NCBI RefSeq assembly: GCF_003114835.2
Contig: NZ_AP025028.1
Span: forward strand, 936,001 to 1,000,000
Origin: Leptospira kobayashii
GTDB lineage: Bacteria; Spirochaetota; Leptospiria; Leptospirales; Leptospiraceae
DNA: 64,000 bases
Direction: 5' to 3'
Shown here one piece after another: positions 7,750 to 18,525 of this stretch. The position numbers were made by a program, and so were the translations under genes. The stretch's first letter is position 1; each line of letters starts with the position of its first letter. Below the pieces are notes generated by a model, which made no database searches, was not told where the DNA came from, and saw only the letters and a list, made by a program, of their open reading frames with translations.

Positions 7750-8733
7750 TTAGAGATAAACTATCATGGCGATCATTCCCGCCGCAATTAATACAAGTAA
7801 TACGATAAAAGGCATGATTTGAAAAGAGTCTTCGGAATCTTTCTGTTTTTGGGGTTGGCCTGCTTTCCTTGCGGCAGTGATGGATGCAGGTGATGTCAAT
7901 ACGGGAGCAGCTCCGGCGGAACTGTCAAAGGTTTTGATCTTTACGGAATTTTCCTCTTCCACTATCTTTCCGTAAACCTGTTCATTGATCTTGATCACCA
8001 CTTCCGAAATATTTTTTGAGTTAGAAATGTTTACGATCTTTGCGGGAACTTGTTTGATGTTACCCGATTCTTCTTTTAGTTCCAAGCTTTCGATGATGGC
8101 ATTTGTAATCGGATCTCCCGGCAACAAACGGATAAAAACATTATCTCCTCCTTTCAGTTCGGAAAGAGGTGTCCCGTTAACAGGGGAAAGTTGAAAACGA
8201 AACTGAATCAGTTGTTTGTCGGGAGGAATGATAAATCCGGAAGTAGCGGGAACGATTACGGGAGGCGCTTCTTTTCTTGCGATCTCTTCTTCATCAACCG
8301 TAGTTTTTTCGATATCTGCTGGATCGATCAGTTCATAATGGATCTCGACTCTCGGATTGGAATTGCCTGCGGTACGATTGTGGATTTGAGTAAAAATAAA
8401 TTCGATTCTGTCTACAAGATTGTGATCTATGTAGTGAAACAATTCCTCTAAAAAACTCTCCGAGTTAAAAGAGGACTTTAAAACTTCATGAATGGACTTG
8501 GTGATGTTTTTGAGTTGATCACCTTTGTAGATAACTCTTTGGGTTCTGTTATAAAAGTCCTGAAATGTGGACTTGACCGGGAGTAAAATCAAAGGGCTAC
8601 CGCTTGCCACTCCTTCAAACTTGATGGTACGGATTCCGATTGGGTCCAAAACCGCCGCAAACATAGAATAGACCATGTTCGTTTCGTCCCGCACAACAAC
8701 CTTAATAGAATAGTAATTTGGAGTGTCTGGCAT
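7750..8733 (-). CDS. Tail-anchored protein of unknown function, Leptospira-type
   Basis: 327 residues from the ATG at 8733 (product begins MPDTPNYYSIKV). A TTG 45 bases upstream is possible but less likely. The bulk is soluble and begins with a domain reading VVVRDETNMVYSMFAAVLDP; a proline- and alanine-rich linker near residues 270-300 leads to a single C-terminal membrane helix (IMPFIVLLVLIAAGMIAMIV). This suggests a cytoplasmic domain tethered to the membrane. It may belong to a spirochaete-restricted DUF family, but I cannot name it securely. It is divergent from the lolC-type gene and precedes a membrane protein gene. Confidence 0.75.
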   Translation of the reverse strand: MPDTPNYYSIKVVVRDETNMVYSMFAAVLDPIGIRTIKFEGVASGSPLILLPVKSTFQDFYNRTQRVIYKGDQLKNITKSIHEVLKSSFNSESFLEELFHYIDHNLVDRIEFIFTQIHNRTAGNSNPRVEIHYELIDPADIEKTTVDEEEIARKEAPPVIVPATSGFIIPPDKQLIQFRFQLSPVNGTPLSELKGGDNVFIRLLPGDPITNAIIESLELKEESGNIKQVPAKIVNISNSKNISEVVIKINEQVYGKIVEEENSVKIKTFDSSAGAAPVLTSPASITAARKAGQPQKQKDSEDSFQIMPFIVLLVLIAAGMIAMIVYL

Positions 8734-8793
8734 AAGGTTCTTTTTTGACAGTATCCCTCCAACGGAGAAAGCTGTCAAAAAGATTAGGTTTGC

Positions 8794-10146
8794 ATGGGAA
8801 TCGTCACATTAATTACTACCAGATACATTCGCGGGTCTCGCGTTTTAGGATTTTTATCCATCAAGTCCAGGCTTTCCTTTATCGTCATGGCGGTGGGGGT
8901 TTCTTTGCTTGTTGTCGTACTCTCCATTTTCAACGGATTCCAAAAACAGGTGAAAGAATCGCTCTGGCAGGGCGGTCCGCACATCACGATCGAAAATTCG
9001 TTCGGTTCAGGCGCAATCTACGACTACGAGAAAGTAATTTCCCATTTGCAGAGTGATCCGAAACTCAAGGATTTCATTATTTCCGTGGAAGGAAATATCA
9101 CAAGCCACGGACTCATCCAAAGCAATAATAACTTTAACCCAATTATGATACGTGCCGTGCCGATTGATTCGGTGGAAAGGCTGCTTCAGAACGGCCTTCC
9201 CAATTTCCCTAGGATTCTGCATTACAACCGTGATGAAATTCAGAATATCAATTCGAAAAAACTGGTAGTGATCGGAAAAGAGATGAGCGCCATTTTCGGA
9301 TACGGGATGGGACGTGAAATCACTATGGCAGTTCCGGGAGGAAGGTTTACTGTGGAGAGGGGGGTTCAGGTGAACGTTCAGACTTTCCGACTAACAGGAC
9401 TTTTTAAAACGGGTTATTATAATTACGATTCCAAATTCGTATTTCTGTCTTTGCCTGTTGCTCAGGATTTTTTCAAAATGAAAGATGCAGTGAATCAAAT
9501 AGCAATTAAGGTAAGTTCACTGGACGATCTGAAACAAACAAAAGTTAGGATATTAAACCGCTTGAACGAAGACAATTGGGATCCTTCCATTCAGGAAAAA
9601 GCTTCCTGGTCGGTCAGAACCATTGCGGAAGAACAGGAAAATTTTCTAGCGGCACTTCGTTTGGAAAAAACAATCATCTCCATCATTGTATTTTTATTCA
9701 TAGTACTTGCAGCGCTTGGAATGGTAGCTACGGTTCACTCTCTCGTGCGTGCTAAAAGAAAATCCATAGGAACTTTGAAAGCACTCGGGCTCGCTTCCAA
9801 CGATATACTTCTGATTTTCACACTCAATGCCATGGTAGTCGGGATTCTTTCTTCCCTGGTCGGAGGAATGTGGGGAATATTCGTCGCAACAAAACTGGAA
9901 GTGATCATCAGCGGTCTCTCAGAAATCATCAATTCTGTAGGTAGTACATTGAATCCGGGGGACTGGAATCATGTGGAACTGGTTCCGAAAGATATTTATT
10001 ATTTCGATCATATCCCGGTGGATATCGATATTTCCTTTATTTTTATGGTAACAACGGCTTCAACCATCTTGTCCGGGTTAGCTGGATACTTCCCTGCACG
10101 CTGGGCTGCAAATTTAAATCCTGTGGATACAATTCGAAATGACTAA
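8794..10146 (+). CDS. lolC: LolC/LolE-type ABC permease
   Basis: 450 residues with the LolCE/FtsX layout: one N-terminal helix (residues 25-50), a large periplasmic domain, then three helices in the last 170 residues. The N-terminal segment [20 protein letters not shown] is typical. With LolD it forms the inner-membrane complex that releases lipoproteins for transport to the outer membrane; a single permease gene suggests a homodimer. It overlaps the ATPase gene by eight bases. The window's many lipoproteins are likely clients. Confidence 0.88.
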   Translation: MGIVTLITTRYIRGSRVLGFLSIKSRLSFIVMAVGVSLLVVVLSIFNGFQKQVKESLWQGGPHITIENSFGSGAIYDYEKVISHLQSDPKLKDFIISVEGNITSHGLIQSNNNFNPIMIRAVPIDSVERLLQNGLPNFPRILHYNRDEIQNINSKKLVVIGKEMSAIFGYGMGREITMAVPGGRFTVERGVQVNVQTFRLTGLFKTGYYNYDSKFVFLSLPVAQDFFKMKDAVNQIAIKVSSLDDLKQTKVRILNRLNEDNWDPSIQEKASWSVRTIAEEQENFLAALRLEKTIISIIVFLFIVLAALGMVATVHSLVRAKRKSIGTLKALGLASNDILLIFTLNAMVVGILSSLVGGMWGIFVATKLEVIISGLSEIINSVGSTLNPGDWNHVELVPKDIYYFDHIPVDIDISFIFMVTTASTILSGLAGYFPARWAANLNPVDTIRND

Positions 10147-10837
10147 TTCTGAAAATTCTGTAACTATATCCGTCCGTGGTTTGGAAAAATTCTACCAAGT
10201 TGTGGATCAAAAATATCAAATCCTTTCCGGGATGGATTTTGAAGTCAGAGCGGGTGAAATTGCTTCCGTGGAAGGTGCTTCCGGTGTCGGTAAATCCACA
10301 CTCTTGAATATTCTAGGTGCAATGGATTCGTTTGACGGAGGTGAGGTGGAAGTTTGCGGAGTCTCTTTGAAAAACTTAAGTGAAAAACAAAGAGAGAATT
10401 TCCGAGCGGAAAAGATTTCCTTTATATTCCAACAACATCTGCTTCTCCCCGATTTTACCGCTTTGGAAAATGTAATGATGCCACTTCTTATTTCCAAGGT
10501 AAATCTGAACCAGGCAAAATCCCAGGCCAAAGAGATGTTGAAATTAGTGGGCCTGGGAGAAAGAACGGAAAGTTTTCCTTCGCAGCTATCCGGCGGAGAG
10601 AGTGCAAGAGTAGGTGTAGCACGTGCTCTTGTAGGTAAAAAACAACTTATCCTTGCGGATGAGCCGACGGGAAATTTGGATCGGGACAATTCCAGGCATT
10701 TGATGGATCTGATTAAAAGTTTGCAAAACGAATTTCGTTTTTCTCTGATTCTTGTGACTCATGATATGGAGCTCGCTTCCATGGCTCATAAAAGAAATCG
10801 AATCGTCTCCGGAAAGCTAACACCGATTAACGGATGA
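10139..10837 (+). CDS. lolD: LolD-type ABC transporter ATPase
   Basis: 232 residues. Walker [10 protein letters not shown], signature [15 protein letters not shown], Walker [13 protein letters not shown] and the switch histidine in LVTHD are all present. This is the MacB/LolD class that pairs with FtsX-fold permeases, and it overlaps the lolC-type gene. It powers lipoprotein release from the inner membrane. The start ATG is within the permease's last codons. Confidence 0.92.
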   Translation: MTNSENSVTISVRGLEKFYQVVDQKYQILSGMDFEVRAGEIASVEGASGVGKSTLLNILGAMDSFDGGEVEVCGVSLKNLSEKQRENFRAEKISFIFQQHLLLPDFTALENVMMPLLISKVNLNQAKSQAKEMLKLVGLGERTESFPSQLSGGESARVGVARALVGKKQLILADEPTGNLDRDNSRHLMDLIKSLQNEFRFSLILVTHDMELASMAHKRNRIVSGKLTPING

Positions 10838-10841
10838 GCCT

Positions 10842-11648
10842 TTGGCCATATATTGCGTCAGATGTGGTCTTTCCGAACCGGTTTTTTTAAAAACCGGAAA
10901 GTTCGGATGCCCGTCTTGCATCTCCTGTTTTTTGCCGGGAAACCGGACCAGGTTCCAACCGCAGATTCATGAGATTTCCTTCCCGGAGGAGATACGCAAA
11001 CTTCCTTATCCGAATCATTCCTTTTTCAAAGATGTTACCTTCCGTATTCGTCTAACGAGGTGTTTGCGGGATGGATTTTTCCCTTATTATACTCCCGCAG
11101 AAGATAAGATCATTTCCTTGTTACGGGAAAAAGAAATTCCCCTGGATTTGAAAACATCAGGTTCCTTTGTTTCCACGGATCACCCATACCGTTTTTATTG
11201 GAAAGAAGAAGATCATCTCCGCTGGGAATGGATTTTTGTTTGGGAAAAAGGAAACATCCGGGCTGGAAAAGGAGGAAATTCCTACTTTCCGGATGCCTTT
11301 TTAAAAAAAATAAAGGATTCCAAAAAAAAAGTCAGAGAGATTTTGTTCCGGAAAGGACTTTGGGCCTGGTCACCAAAGACCGGTTTTCTGAATTCCTGCC
11401 CGACCAATGCGGGAAGAGGGGATCGTTTGAGCTTGCAATGGAAAATGCCTATGTCCCTTTATAGTGAGCTGGAAGCCTATCTATCTCCTATTTTAGGATT
11501 TGGTATAGAATTTAGGCTGGTTACCGATGATAAAAAGGGTAGGGAAGGAGAGGATTCTGAGGTTCAAGTGCAGTTTTCCTGCAAAAATGCAAATCCGATC
11601 CAAAAACTACGGTTTCATAAAATTCTTGGTTTACTGGGGTTCGCTTAA
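10842..11648 (+). CDS. Zinc-finger plus McsB-like arginine-kinase fusion
   Basis: 268 residues from a TTG start four bases after lolD. The N-terminus has C5-x2-C8 and C23-x2-C26 pairs, like the zinc-binding part of McsA. From about residue 65 it resembles the ATP:guanido phosphotransferase domain of McsB: RIRLTR (68-73) for SSRIRLAR, EEDHLR (122-127), NSCPTN with the catalytic-type Cys186, Arg195, and Arg225 before GREGEDS (233-239). In Bacillus, McsB with its activator McsA phosphorylates protein arginines and marks proteins for ClpCP. Here both parts seem joined and shorter than McsB (about 360), and clpC is the next gene. Activity is inference; several motif positions differ. Confidence 0.75.
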   Translation: MAIYCVRCGLSEPVFLKTGKFGCPSCISCFLPGNRTRFQPQIHEISFPEEIRKLPYPNHSFFKDVTFRIRLTRCLRDGFFPYYTPAEDKIISLLREKEIPLDLKTSGSFVSTDHPYRFYWKEEDHLRWEWIFVWEKGNIRAGKGGNSYFPDAFLKKIKDSKKKVREILFRKGLWAWSPKTGFLNSCPTNAGRGDRLSLQWKMPMSLYSELEAYLSPILGFGIEFRLVTDDKKGREGEDSEVQVQFSCKNANPIQKLRFHKILGLLGFA

Positions 11649-11709
11649 GTCGGTACGGTAAAGATGGGAACAAAGACGTTCGTCTAAGTAATAAGAGGTA
11701 AGGTGCGGC

Positions 11710-14256
11710 ATGTTGGAATTCACAAAAAGAGCAAAACGAGTCATCAACGAAATCGCGCAGGACGAAGCTAAACGCTTAGGATCCGATTTTATCGGTCCCG
11801 AACATATACTACTCGGACTATTGCGAGAAGAAGATTCGGTTGCGATCAAGATTCTAACGAATCTTAATATAAATCTAAATGAGCTCAGAAAGGAAGTCGA
11901 AAAACGTACTCGTGAAAACACGGGCGCGCTACTACTCGATGTCACACAAGGCCAAGATAAATATCAGAAAATGATAGAAATCTCTAAGGAAGAAGCCAAG
12001 AGATTAAAACATAATTACGTAGGAACGGAACATATCCTACTTGCATTGCTTCGAGATAACAACAATATTGCGGGCGGTTCACTTTCTTCCTTTAGCGTGA
12101 ACTATAATGTAATCAAATCCGAAATTTTGCGTCTACTTGGCGCACCTCCCGCAAGTGCGGTGGGCGCAGGAACAAGCACAAGCCAAACCGGGCAACAAAC
12201 AACTCAATCGGCACCAAGACAGGAAAAAAGTAAAACCCCTATCTTGGATGAGTTTGCTCGCGATTTAACTCAGCTTGCACGTGAGAAAAAATTGGATCCG
12301 GTCATCGGAAGATCCAAAGAAATCGAACGAGTGATCCAGATTTTATCGCGCAAAACGAAAAACAATCCGGTGTTAGTCGGCGAGTCCGGTGTGGGTAAAA
12401 CCGCAATCGTAGAAGGACTTGCACAAGCGGTTGTGGAAAAACTAGTGCCTGATCTGCTTTTTGAGAAAAGAGTGCTTTCTCTTGATCTTGCTAGTCTCAT
12501 TGCCGGAACGAAATACCGGGGCGAATTCGAAGAGAGATTGAAAAAGATAATGAAAGAGATCGTTACATCTCAGAACATCATTATCTTTATCGACGAATTG
12601 CATACTTTGATCGGTGCAGGTGCCGCAGAAGGCGCCGTAGATGCTGCTAATATTTTGAAGCCTGCTCTCGCTCGCGGGGAGCTACAATGTATCGGTGCGA
12701 CTACAAGCAACGAATATCGCAAATACATCGAAAAAGATTCCGCTCTGGAAAGAAGATTTCAAATGGTGAAAGTGGCGGAACCTTCCGTTGACGACGCGAT
12801 TTTGATTTTGGACGGACTCAAAAAAGCATACGAAGCTCACCATAAGGTGCGTTATACGGCAAAAGCTCTCGAGCAAGCCGTAAAATTGTCTCACCGTTAT
12901 ATCAATGATCGTTTTCTCCCGGACAAGGCGATCGATATCATTGATGAAGCGGGAGCGAAAGCTCGTCTTGCCAATTGCCAGAGACCTGCCGAAATCAAAG
13001 ATATCGAAGAAGAAATCAAAGCTCTTTCTTTGAAAAAAGAGGATTTGGTTCGTGGTCAGGAGTATGAAAAAGCTGCAGCAGTTCGCGATGATGTGAACCG
13101 TAAAAAACAGGCTTTGGAAGACAAAACCAAACAATGGCAAGAACGCATGGAAGGTTATGCCGTTTCCATTGAAGAAGAAGATATATTATCCGTTGTTAGT
13201 TTGTGGACCGGAATTCCTTTGAAAAAAATGGAACAAAGCGAGAACAACAAACTTCTTAACTTGGAAGATTCTCTCAAAGATAGAATCGTCGGTCAAAAAG
13301 ACGCCATCGACAAAGTGGCTCGCGCGGTTCGCCGTTCCCGCACAGGTCTTAAAAGTGAAAAACGTCCTACAGGATCGTTCATTTTCCTAGGACCTACCGG
13401 TGTCGGTAAAACCGAGCTTGCAAAAGCTCTCGCGGAACAACTGTTCGGTTCCGGAGATGCGATGCTTCGAATCGATATGTCCGAATATATGGAACCGCAC
13501 GCGGTATCACGCTTGATCGGTGCTCCTCCGGGATATGTGGGTTATGATGACGGCGGTCAATTGACCGAATTCGTAAGACGTAAACCTTATAGCTTGGTGC
13601 TTTTGGATGAGATCGAAAAGGCCCACCATGACTTGTTCAATATTCTATTGCAAATCATGGAAGAAGGAAATTTGACCGATACCAAAGGAAGAAAAGTTAA
13701 CTTCCGTGATACGATCATCATTATGACTTCGAATATCGCGGCGAAAGAGATTTCCAAGGGTGGTCGTCTCGGTTTCGAAGATTTCCAAGATGAAAGAGAG
13801 CAATACAAAGCAGACCAAGCTCGGGAACAGTTGAAAAAACATTTCAATCCCGAGTTCTTGAATCGCGTGGATGAAGTTGTTTACTTTGAGCCTTTGAAAA
13901 AAGAAGAGATCGTTCAGATTGTGGATATCATGTTGAAAGACTTCAACAAACGACTTACTGAGAAGAAAGTATTCGTTGAACTTTCACAAACCGCGAAAGA
14001 ACATTTTGCCAATATCGGTTACGACCAAAACTACGGTGCAAGACCGCTTCGCAGAGTGTTCCAACGCGAATTGGAAGATTACATGGCAGTTCAGTCTTTG
14101 AAAGGCGTTTATGATAACCCTACGAAAATCTTTGTAGATTCCGTAGATGCGAAACTTCAGTTTAGCGAAACTCCTTGGGAAGATTTTAAAGAGCCTGTAA
14201 AAAAGGACGATGACTCTTCTTCCAGTGAAGAACAGAAGGATTTGGCCTTAGTGTAA
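11710..14256 (+). CDS. clpC: ATP-dependent Clp protease ATPase subunit ClpC
   Basis: 848 residues, full length. In order: two Clp N-terminal repeats (about 5-70 and 82-145), a Ser/Thr/Gln-rich linker, AAA module 1 with Walker A GESGVGKT at 224-231, a middle segment with a UVR-like motif ([14 protein letters not shown]), AAA module 2 with GPTGVGKTE, and a C-terminal domain. The middle segment and UVR-type motif fit ClpC rather than ClpB. It unfolds substrates for ClpP. It follows the McsB-like fusion in the same direction, matching the functional pairing known from Firmicutes. Confidence 0.96.
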   Translation: MLEFTKRAKRVINEIAQDEAKRLGSDFIGPEHILLGLLREEDSVAIKILTNLNINLNELRKEVEKRTRENTGALLLDVTQGQDKYQKMIEISKEEAKRLKHNYVGTEHILLALLRDNNNIAGGSLSSFSVNYNVIKSEILRLLGAPPASAVGAGTSTSQTGQQTTQSAPRQEKSKTPILDEFARDLTQLAREKKLDPVIGRSKEIERVIQILSRKTKNNPVLVGESGVGKTAIVEGLAQAVVEKLVPDLLFEKRVLSLDLASLIAGTKYRGEFEERLKKIMKEIVTSQNIIIFIDELHTLIGAGAAEGAVDAANILKPALARGELQCIGATTSNEYRKYIEKDSALERRFQMVKVAEPSVDDAILILDGLKKAYEAHHKVRYTAKALEQAVKLSHRYINDRFLPDKAIDIIDEAGAKARLANCQRPAEIKDIEEEIKALSLKKEDLVRGQEYEKAAAVRDDVNRKKQALEDKTKQWQERMEGYAVSIEEEDILSVVSLWTGIPLKKMEQSENNKLLNLEDSLKDRIVGQKDAIDKVARAVRRSRTGLKSEKRPTGSFIFLGPTGVGKTELAKALAEQLFGSGDAMLRIDMSEYMEPHAVSRLIGAPPGYVGYDDGGQLTEFVRRKPYSLVLLDEIEKAHHDLFNILLQIMEEGNLTDTKGRKVNFRDTIIIMTSNIAAKEISKGGRLGFEDFQDEREQYKADQAREQLKKHFNPEFLNRVDEVVYFEPLKKEEIVQIVDIMLKDFNKRLTEKKVFVELSQTAKEHFANIGYDQNYGARPLRRVFQRELEDYMAVQSLKGVYDNPTKIFVDSVDAKLQFSETPWEDFKEPVKKDDDSSSSEEQKDLALV

Positions 14257-14691
14257 ATGGCGATTCTCATCCCTCTACTATTCCTCTTTTCTTATTTTTT
14301 TATCAGAAAAGTATGGTTTCAGTTGAGAAAGGTGAGAACGCTCGGAACCATCGAAAGAATTCAGATTGGGATCATAAGACCCAATCTGATTCTTCCCGAA
14401 GCCAAGGTTCATTATAAATATTATTTTCAATCGGGTTTGTATTTCGGATCGGGCTACTTAAACGTGTCTGATTTTCTACCTGGAAAAGAATTTCATATGC
14501 ATTTGGGAGAGGCGGATTTGCCTACCATGTATGTAGATGAACTTGAAATCACGAGCGAAGAACATATTGAACATTACTTGCTTTCCCACGCGGGGAGCGT
14601 TTTTCTATACATAGACCCGATCGAACCCTATCATTCTAGGATTGATCAGGTGAATTTAAATTCCATCAGCGTTCATTCGGATTCAACATGA
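14257..14691 (+). CDS. Small membrane-anchored protein of unknown function
   Basis: 144 residues. One N-terminal membrane helix (ILIPLLFLFSYFFI) is followed by a soluble beta-rich domain with many tyrosines. The start codon follows the clpC stop directly with no gap, and the stop overlaps the next start by ATGA, so it is translated as part of the clpC operon. It has a loose likeness to DUF3592-type proteins, but I cannot assign it. Confidence 0.72.
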   Translation: MAILIPLLFLFSYFFIRKVWFQLRKVRTLGTIERIQIGIIRPNLILPEAKVHYKYYFQSGLYFGSGYLNVSDFLPGKEFHMHLGEADLPTMYVDELEITSEEHIEHYLLSHAGSVFLYIDPIEPYHSRIDQVNLNSISVHSDST

Positions 14692-15461
14692 AAACTCAAT
14701 TTCTCGCCTTTGTGATTGCATTGGCTCCATTTAGTTTGGTATTTTCGCAAAGCCCTGCAGGTTCTTCTTATTTTCAAGCAGTTGAAGAATACAAATTAAG
14801 AAATTATTCCAAATCCATAGAATTACTCAAAGGACTTCAATCGGAAGGTAAGGCAACTTTCGAAAGTTATGCGCTCCTAGCTTATAATTACGATAAGTTG
14901 AATGATTTCGAAAATGCATACGGTTCCATTCAGGAAGCCCGCAAAAGAAAACCGGACGATGAAAATTTGGCAGCAGATACATTAGGGATTTTGGCTAAGT
15001 ATAAAAAATGGAAGGCCGTGATCGAGTTGTCGGAAAAGTTCGTTCCTTTGTTTCCTACAAACGCGGAAATACGATATTTTTATTCTCTCGCCTTATCGGA
15101 AAAAGGTGCCGGTAAAGTTGCGCTTTCTCAAATTGAAAAGGCAAAATCCGGTAATGCAAATGATGTGCGTTTTTTGGAACTAGAGGGAAAGATTTATTAT
15201 TTATTAAAAAATTATGATAAAGCGGATATGAGCCTTCGTTGGGCGTCTTCTTTGAATGAAAAGTCCGTATCGATTTGGAATAACCTGGCTTTGGTTCAGG
15301 AAGCGTTATATCGTCAAAATTTGAAATTGGGAAAAAAGAAGGATGCAGTCGGATATTTGGAAGAAGCGAAAGAATGCATTCAAAAAGCGGAGAATATAGA
15401 TTCCAATGACAGTTCCGTAAAAGAAAATCATAAACGCATTCACTCCATCACTAATTCGTGA
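14688..15461 (+). CDS. Exported TPR-repeat protein
   Basis: 257 residues. A cleavable signal peptide (up to about VFSQS) is followed by tetratricopeptide-like helical pairs ([55 protein letters not shown]). TPR domains mediate protein-protein contacts; the partner is unknown. It overlaps both neighbours by four bases (ATGA at the front, GTGA at the back), so it belongs to the clpC-mtaB operon. Confidence 0.82.
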   Translation: MKTQFLAFVIALAPFSLVFSQSPAGSSYFQAVEEYKLRNYSKSIELLKGLQSEGKATFESYALLAYNYDKLNDFENAYGSIQEARKRKPDDENLAADTLGILAKYKKWKAVIELSEKFVPLFPTNAEIRYFYSLALSEKGAGKVALSQIEKAKSGNANDVRFLELEGKIYYLLKNYDKADMSLRWASSLNEKSVSIWNNLALVQEALYRQNLKLGKKKDAVGYLEEAKECIQKAENIDSNDSSVKENHKRIHSITNS

Positions 15462-16753
15462 AGATCAAATTTCATACATTGGGTTGCCGTCTCAATTTTT
15501 TTGAGACGGACGGGCTTTATTCCGTTTTAAAAGATAAAGGGTTTAGCTTGGCGGACACAAATGAATCCGCAAATTATATAGTTGTTAATACATGCACTGT
15601 AACGAACAAAGCGGACGTTAAAAACAGAAGTATCATTCGAAATGCAATCCGTTCCAATCCCGGAGCGAAAATTTTTGTAACAGGCTGTTATGCGGAAACC
15701 GACAAGGAAGCGATCCTTGCGATTCCTGGTGTAACGGGTGTTTATGGAAACACCGAAAAAAGCGCACTGCCTTATCGAATTTTAGAAGATTGGAAAGGGG
15801 ACGGTGTAGAGAGCTCGCCAAAGGCTTTGGATCGTTTTTCCTATTCGGATGTTTTACCGGAAGGACATACCAGGGCTTATTTAAAAGTCCAAGACGGTTG
15901 CAACCGCAAATGTTCTTATTGTAAAATTCCTTCCGCCCGCGGTTTGGGTGTTAGTCGGAAATTCGAAGATGTATTGGACCAGGTGCGGTTTCTGCAAGAT
16001 CATGGGGTCGGAGAAATTCAATTAACCGGCGTTAATCTGGGATGGTATAGGCTTGAAAACGGAGAAAAAGGATTTATCCATCTTTTGGAAAGTATCCTGA
16101 AAATTCTTGAGTATTCAAGACTTCGCCTATCTTCTATCGAACCCCCTGATGTGGGAACCGATTTGGCCGATCTGTTAACCCATCCTCGTTTTTCCAAATT
16201 CCTGCATGTTCCTTTGCAAAGCGGAAGTCGCGATGTTTTAAAAGCAATGCGCAGAACTTATCACCCTGAATCTTTTCGTAAAAGAGTGGAGGCGGTAAGA
16301 TCAAAACTTCCCGATATTTTTCTGGGAACTGACGTCATTGTAGGCTTTCCCGGAGAAGGAGAAAAGGAGTTCGAAATCACTAAAGATATGTTAGTTGATT
16401 TGGGTTTTGCAAAGATTCATGCTTTTCCTTATTCCGTTCGAAAAGGAACGGCAGCTGAAACTTGGGGAGATCCTATTACGGGTGATATAAAAAAAAGAAG
16501 AGTCTTGGATTTGATGAGTCTCAGTGCCGACTTGCATAAAAAATATGCGGAGTCTCGCATCGGATCCGTAGAAGAAGCTATCTTGGAAAACGATGGAATA
16601 CTTGTTACGGGAAATTATCTGAAAGGAAAACTGAAAAATCAAGAAGACTATCAATATTTAACGGACGGACAGTTTTTGGATGTTAAAATTACAGGATACA
16701 GTTCGACTAACGCTGGTAAGGAAGGCATTTGCGAGTTTGAGTTGAGGAAGTAA
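15458..16753 (+). CDS. mtaB: tRNA t6A37 methylthiotransferase MtaB
   Basis: 431 residues from a GTG start overlapping the TPR gene stop. The N-terminal methylthiotransferase domain begins [15 protein letters not shown] with its first iron-sulfur cysteine; [10 protein letters not shown] and VTGCYAE supply the other two. The radical SAM motif is [17 protein letters not shown]. The GCRLN signature distinguishes MtaB from MiaB and RimO. It adds a methylthio group to t6A at position 37 of certain tRNAs. It is the last gene of the operon. Confidence 0.94.
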   Translation: MKIKFHTLGCRLNFFETDGLYSVLKDKGFSLADTNESANYIVVNTCTVTNKADVKNRSIIRNAIRSNPGAKIFVTGCYAETDKEAILAIPGVTGVYGNTEKSALPYRILEDWKGDGVESSPKALDRFSYSDVLPEGHTRAYLKVQDGCNRKCSYCKIPSARGLGVSRKFEDVLDQVRFLQDHGVGEIQLTGVNLGWYRLENGEKGFIHLLESILKILEYSRLRLSSIEPPDVGTDLADLLTHPRFSKFLHVPLQSGSRDVLKAMRRTYHPESFRKRVEAVRSKLPDIFLGTDVIVGFPGEGEKEFEITKDMLVDLGFAKIHAFPYSVRKGTAAETWGDPITGDIKKRRVLDLMSLSADLHKKYAESRIGSVEEAILENDGILVTGNYLKGKLKNQEDYQYLTDGQFLDVKITGYSSTNAGKEGICEFELRK

Positions 16754-16795
16754 AGAGCTGAAGCCTGGGCAGATTTTTAGTATAAGTAAGTCATT

Positions 16796-17155
16796 TTAAG
16801 TTTGTATTTTGGGAATTGGGAGTGGTAGAGGAGGGGGAGGGGAGGTCAGAGATCTAACCCACCCCGCTTCCTCCACCTTCTCCCCCCAGCCCATCAAATC
16901 CAATCCTACTTCCTGATATTGTTTGGAAGTTCGTTCATTGAACCATAGACCTCCTGAGAAAACCGATTTGTAGTATCGATTCAGTAATTCGAATAAAACT
17001 TGAGAACAGGTTCGATTCTTTTTTAGAAACTGAAAATGACGGAAAAGATATTCGGGAATTAGAAACATAAACGCCCTTTGGTTTTGAAGCGGTTCTTTCA
17101 CTACTGAAGATGCAATTTTACGAAAACGAATAGGCCGCCGGTTACGAACTCTCAT
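16796..17155 (-). pseudogene. DUF1564-like fragment
   Basis: A 119-codon frame. Residues about 25-90 resemble the N-terminal half of DUF1564, a family known from Leptospira and often present in many copies: FLIPEYLFRHFQ, a FELLNRYYKSVFSG segment, and KQYQEVGLDL. Family members continue with a second conserved half; here the frame turns into low-complexity sequence rich in proline and glycine and stops. There is no clear ribosome site. I read it as a decayed or truncated copy. The likeness is from memory of the family pattern and needs a profile search. Confidence 0.45.
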
Positions 17156-17352
17156 ATAGATAAAAGGAAGATTTTTTATAGGATTGGTCCCCGCAGAACA
17201 AGGGAATTTCGAAATAACAGTCGTTTCATTCAGCGGAGACGTCGTTTTTTTTGAGAAAATCCGCTATAGTAGACTAAATTCGAAGATATAGCAGATAAAA
17301 TTCAAAAAAAAAAGTGAGCTCAAACTAAGATTGCCGAACCTTGCAGTATACC

Positions 17353-18525
17353 ATGTTTGAAAATTTTGAATCTGATGCAGTCCGCATCCAAACCGAAAGA
17401 ACCGCTCAACGCGAACATTCCACTCCTCTTTTTATGACATCGAGCTTTATTTTCGATGATGCTGAGCAAGCACGTGCTCTATTTGCGGATGAAATCCAAG
17501 GCAATATATATACCCGATTTTCAAATCCAAATAACAACGAGTTAGTTGAAAAACTTTGCCGTTTGGAAAAAACAGAAGATGGGATTGCAACCGCTTCCGG
17601 AATGGCAGCAGTCTTTATTTCTATGTTCGCTCTCTTGAAAACAGGAGATCATGTTTTGGCATCCAGATCCGTATTCGGATCCACTCACCAAGTATTGACT
17701 CAAATCTTTCCGAGATTCAATATCGATCATACTTATGCTGACATCGGTAAGGTGGAGGAATGGGAAAAAGGAGTAAAACCGAATACAAAGATCGTATTCA
17801 TTGAAACTCCTTCCAATCCCGCCTTGGACATTATTGATTTGAAATGGATTGGGGAATTTTGTAAGAAAAGGAATCTGATTCTAATTGTAGACAATTGTTT
17901 TTGTACTCCTTATATCCAAAGACCTTCCGAATGGGGTGCCGACTTGGTAGTTCATTCCGGAACAAAATTCCTGGACGGACAAGGAAGAGTGATTGCAGGT
18001 GCGGTTTTAGGTCGTAAAGACCTAATGAAAGAAATTCGATTTATAGCACGTGCCACAGGACCATCTCTTTCTCCTATGAATTCATGGATCATTTCCAAAA
18101 GTTTGGAAACTCTTGCCATTCGCATGGAAAGACATTCCGAAAACGCTACCAAACTTGCAGAGTATTTGGAAAAACACTCTGAAATTGAACTTGTTAAATA
18201 TCCTTTTTTGAAATCTCACCCTCAATACGAGCTGGCTAAAAAACAAATGAAGTTAGGCGGCGGTGTGGTTACGTTTGTAGTGAAGGGTGGTTTGGGTCGT
18301 GGACGTAAGTTTTTGGATGCTTTGAAATGGTTTTCTTTAACGGCAAATCTCGGAGATTCCAGAACAACGGCAACTCATCCCGCATCAACGACACATGCAA
18401 AGCTAAAGGAAGAGGAAAGAGTTGCAGTAGGTATCTTGCCGGGACTAATCCGAATTTCAGTAGGTCTTGAGCATATCGATGATATCATTGCCGAAGTGAA
18501 CCAAGCACTTCTCGGCTCAAAGTAA
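17353..18525 (+). CDS. metZ: O-succinyl/O-acetylhomoserine sulfhydrylase (MetZ type)
   Basis: 390 residues from the ATG at 17353; a TTG four codons earlier is possible, and neither has a strong ribosome site. It is a PLP enzyme of the Cys/Met metabolism family: YTRFSNPNN near the start, FIETPSNPALDI, and the PLP lysine in SGTKFLDGQGR, a form typical of MetZ. It makes homocysteine from an activated homoserine and sulfide. Substrate choice (succinyl or acetyl ester) cannot be decided here. I found no SAM riboswitch upstream. Its 3' end overlaps that of the convergent cytochrome gene by 41 bases. Confidence 0.87.
   Translation: MFENFESDAVRIQTERTAQREHSTPLFMTSSFIFDDAEQARALFADEIQGNIYTRFSNPNNNELVEKLCRLEKTEDGIATASGMAAVFISMFALLKTGDHVLASRSVFGSTHQVLTQIFPRFNIDHTYADIGKVEEWEKGVKPNTKIVFIETPSNPALDIIDLKWIGEFCKKRNLILIVDNCFCTPYIQRPSEWGADLVVHSGTKFLDGQGRVIAGAVLGRKDLMKEIRFIARATGPSLSPMNSWIISKSLETLAIRMERHSENATKLAEYLEKHSEIELVKYPFLKSHPQYELAKKQMKLGGGVVTFVVKGGLGRGRKFLDALKWFSLTANLGDSRTTATHPASTTHAKLKEEERVAVGILPGLIRISVGLEHIDDIIAEVNQALLGSK

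Noticed and set aside
12682..13140. Long minus-strand open frame inside clpC
   Set aside because: Complementary to a highly conserved AAA+ coding region; the frame arises from codon bias.
17156..17352. Possible SAM riboswitch before metZ
   Set aside because: I looked for the conserved SAM-I and SAM-II core patterns and found neither; no strong multi-stem structure is evident.
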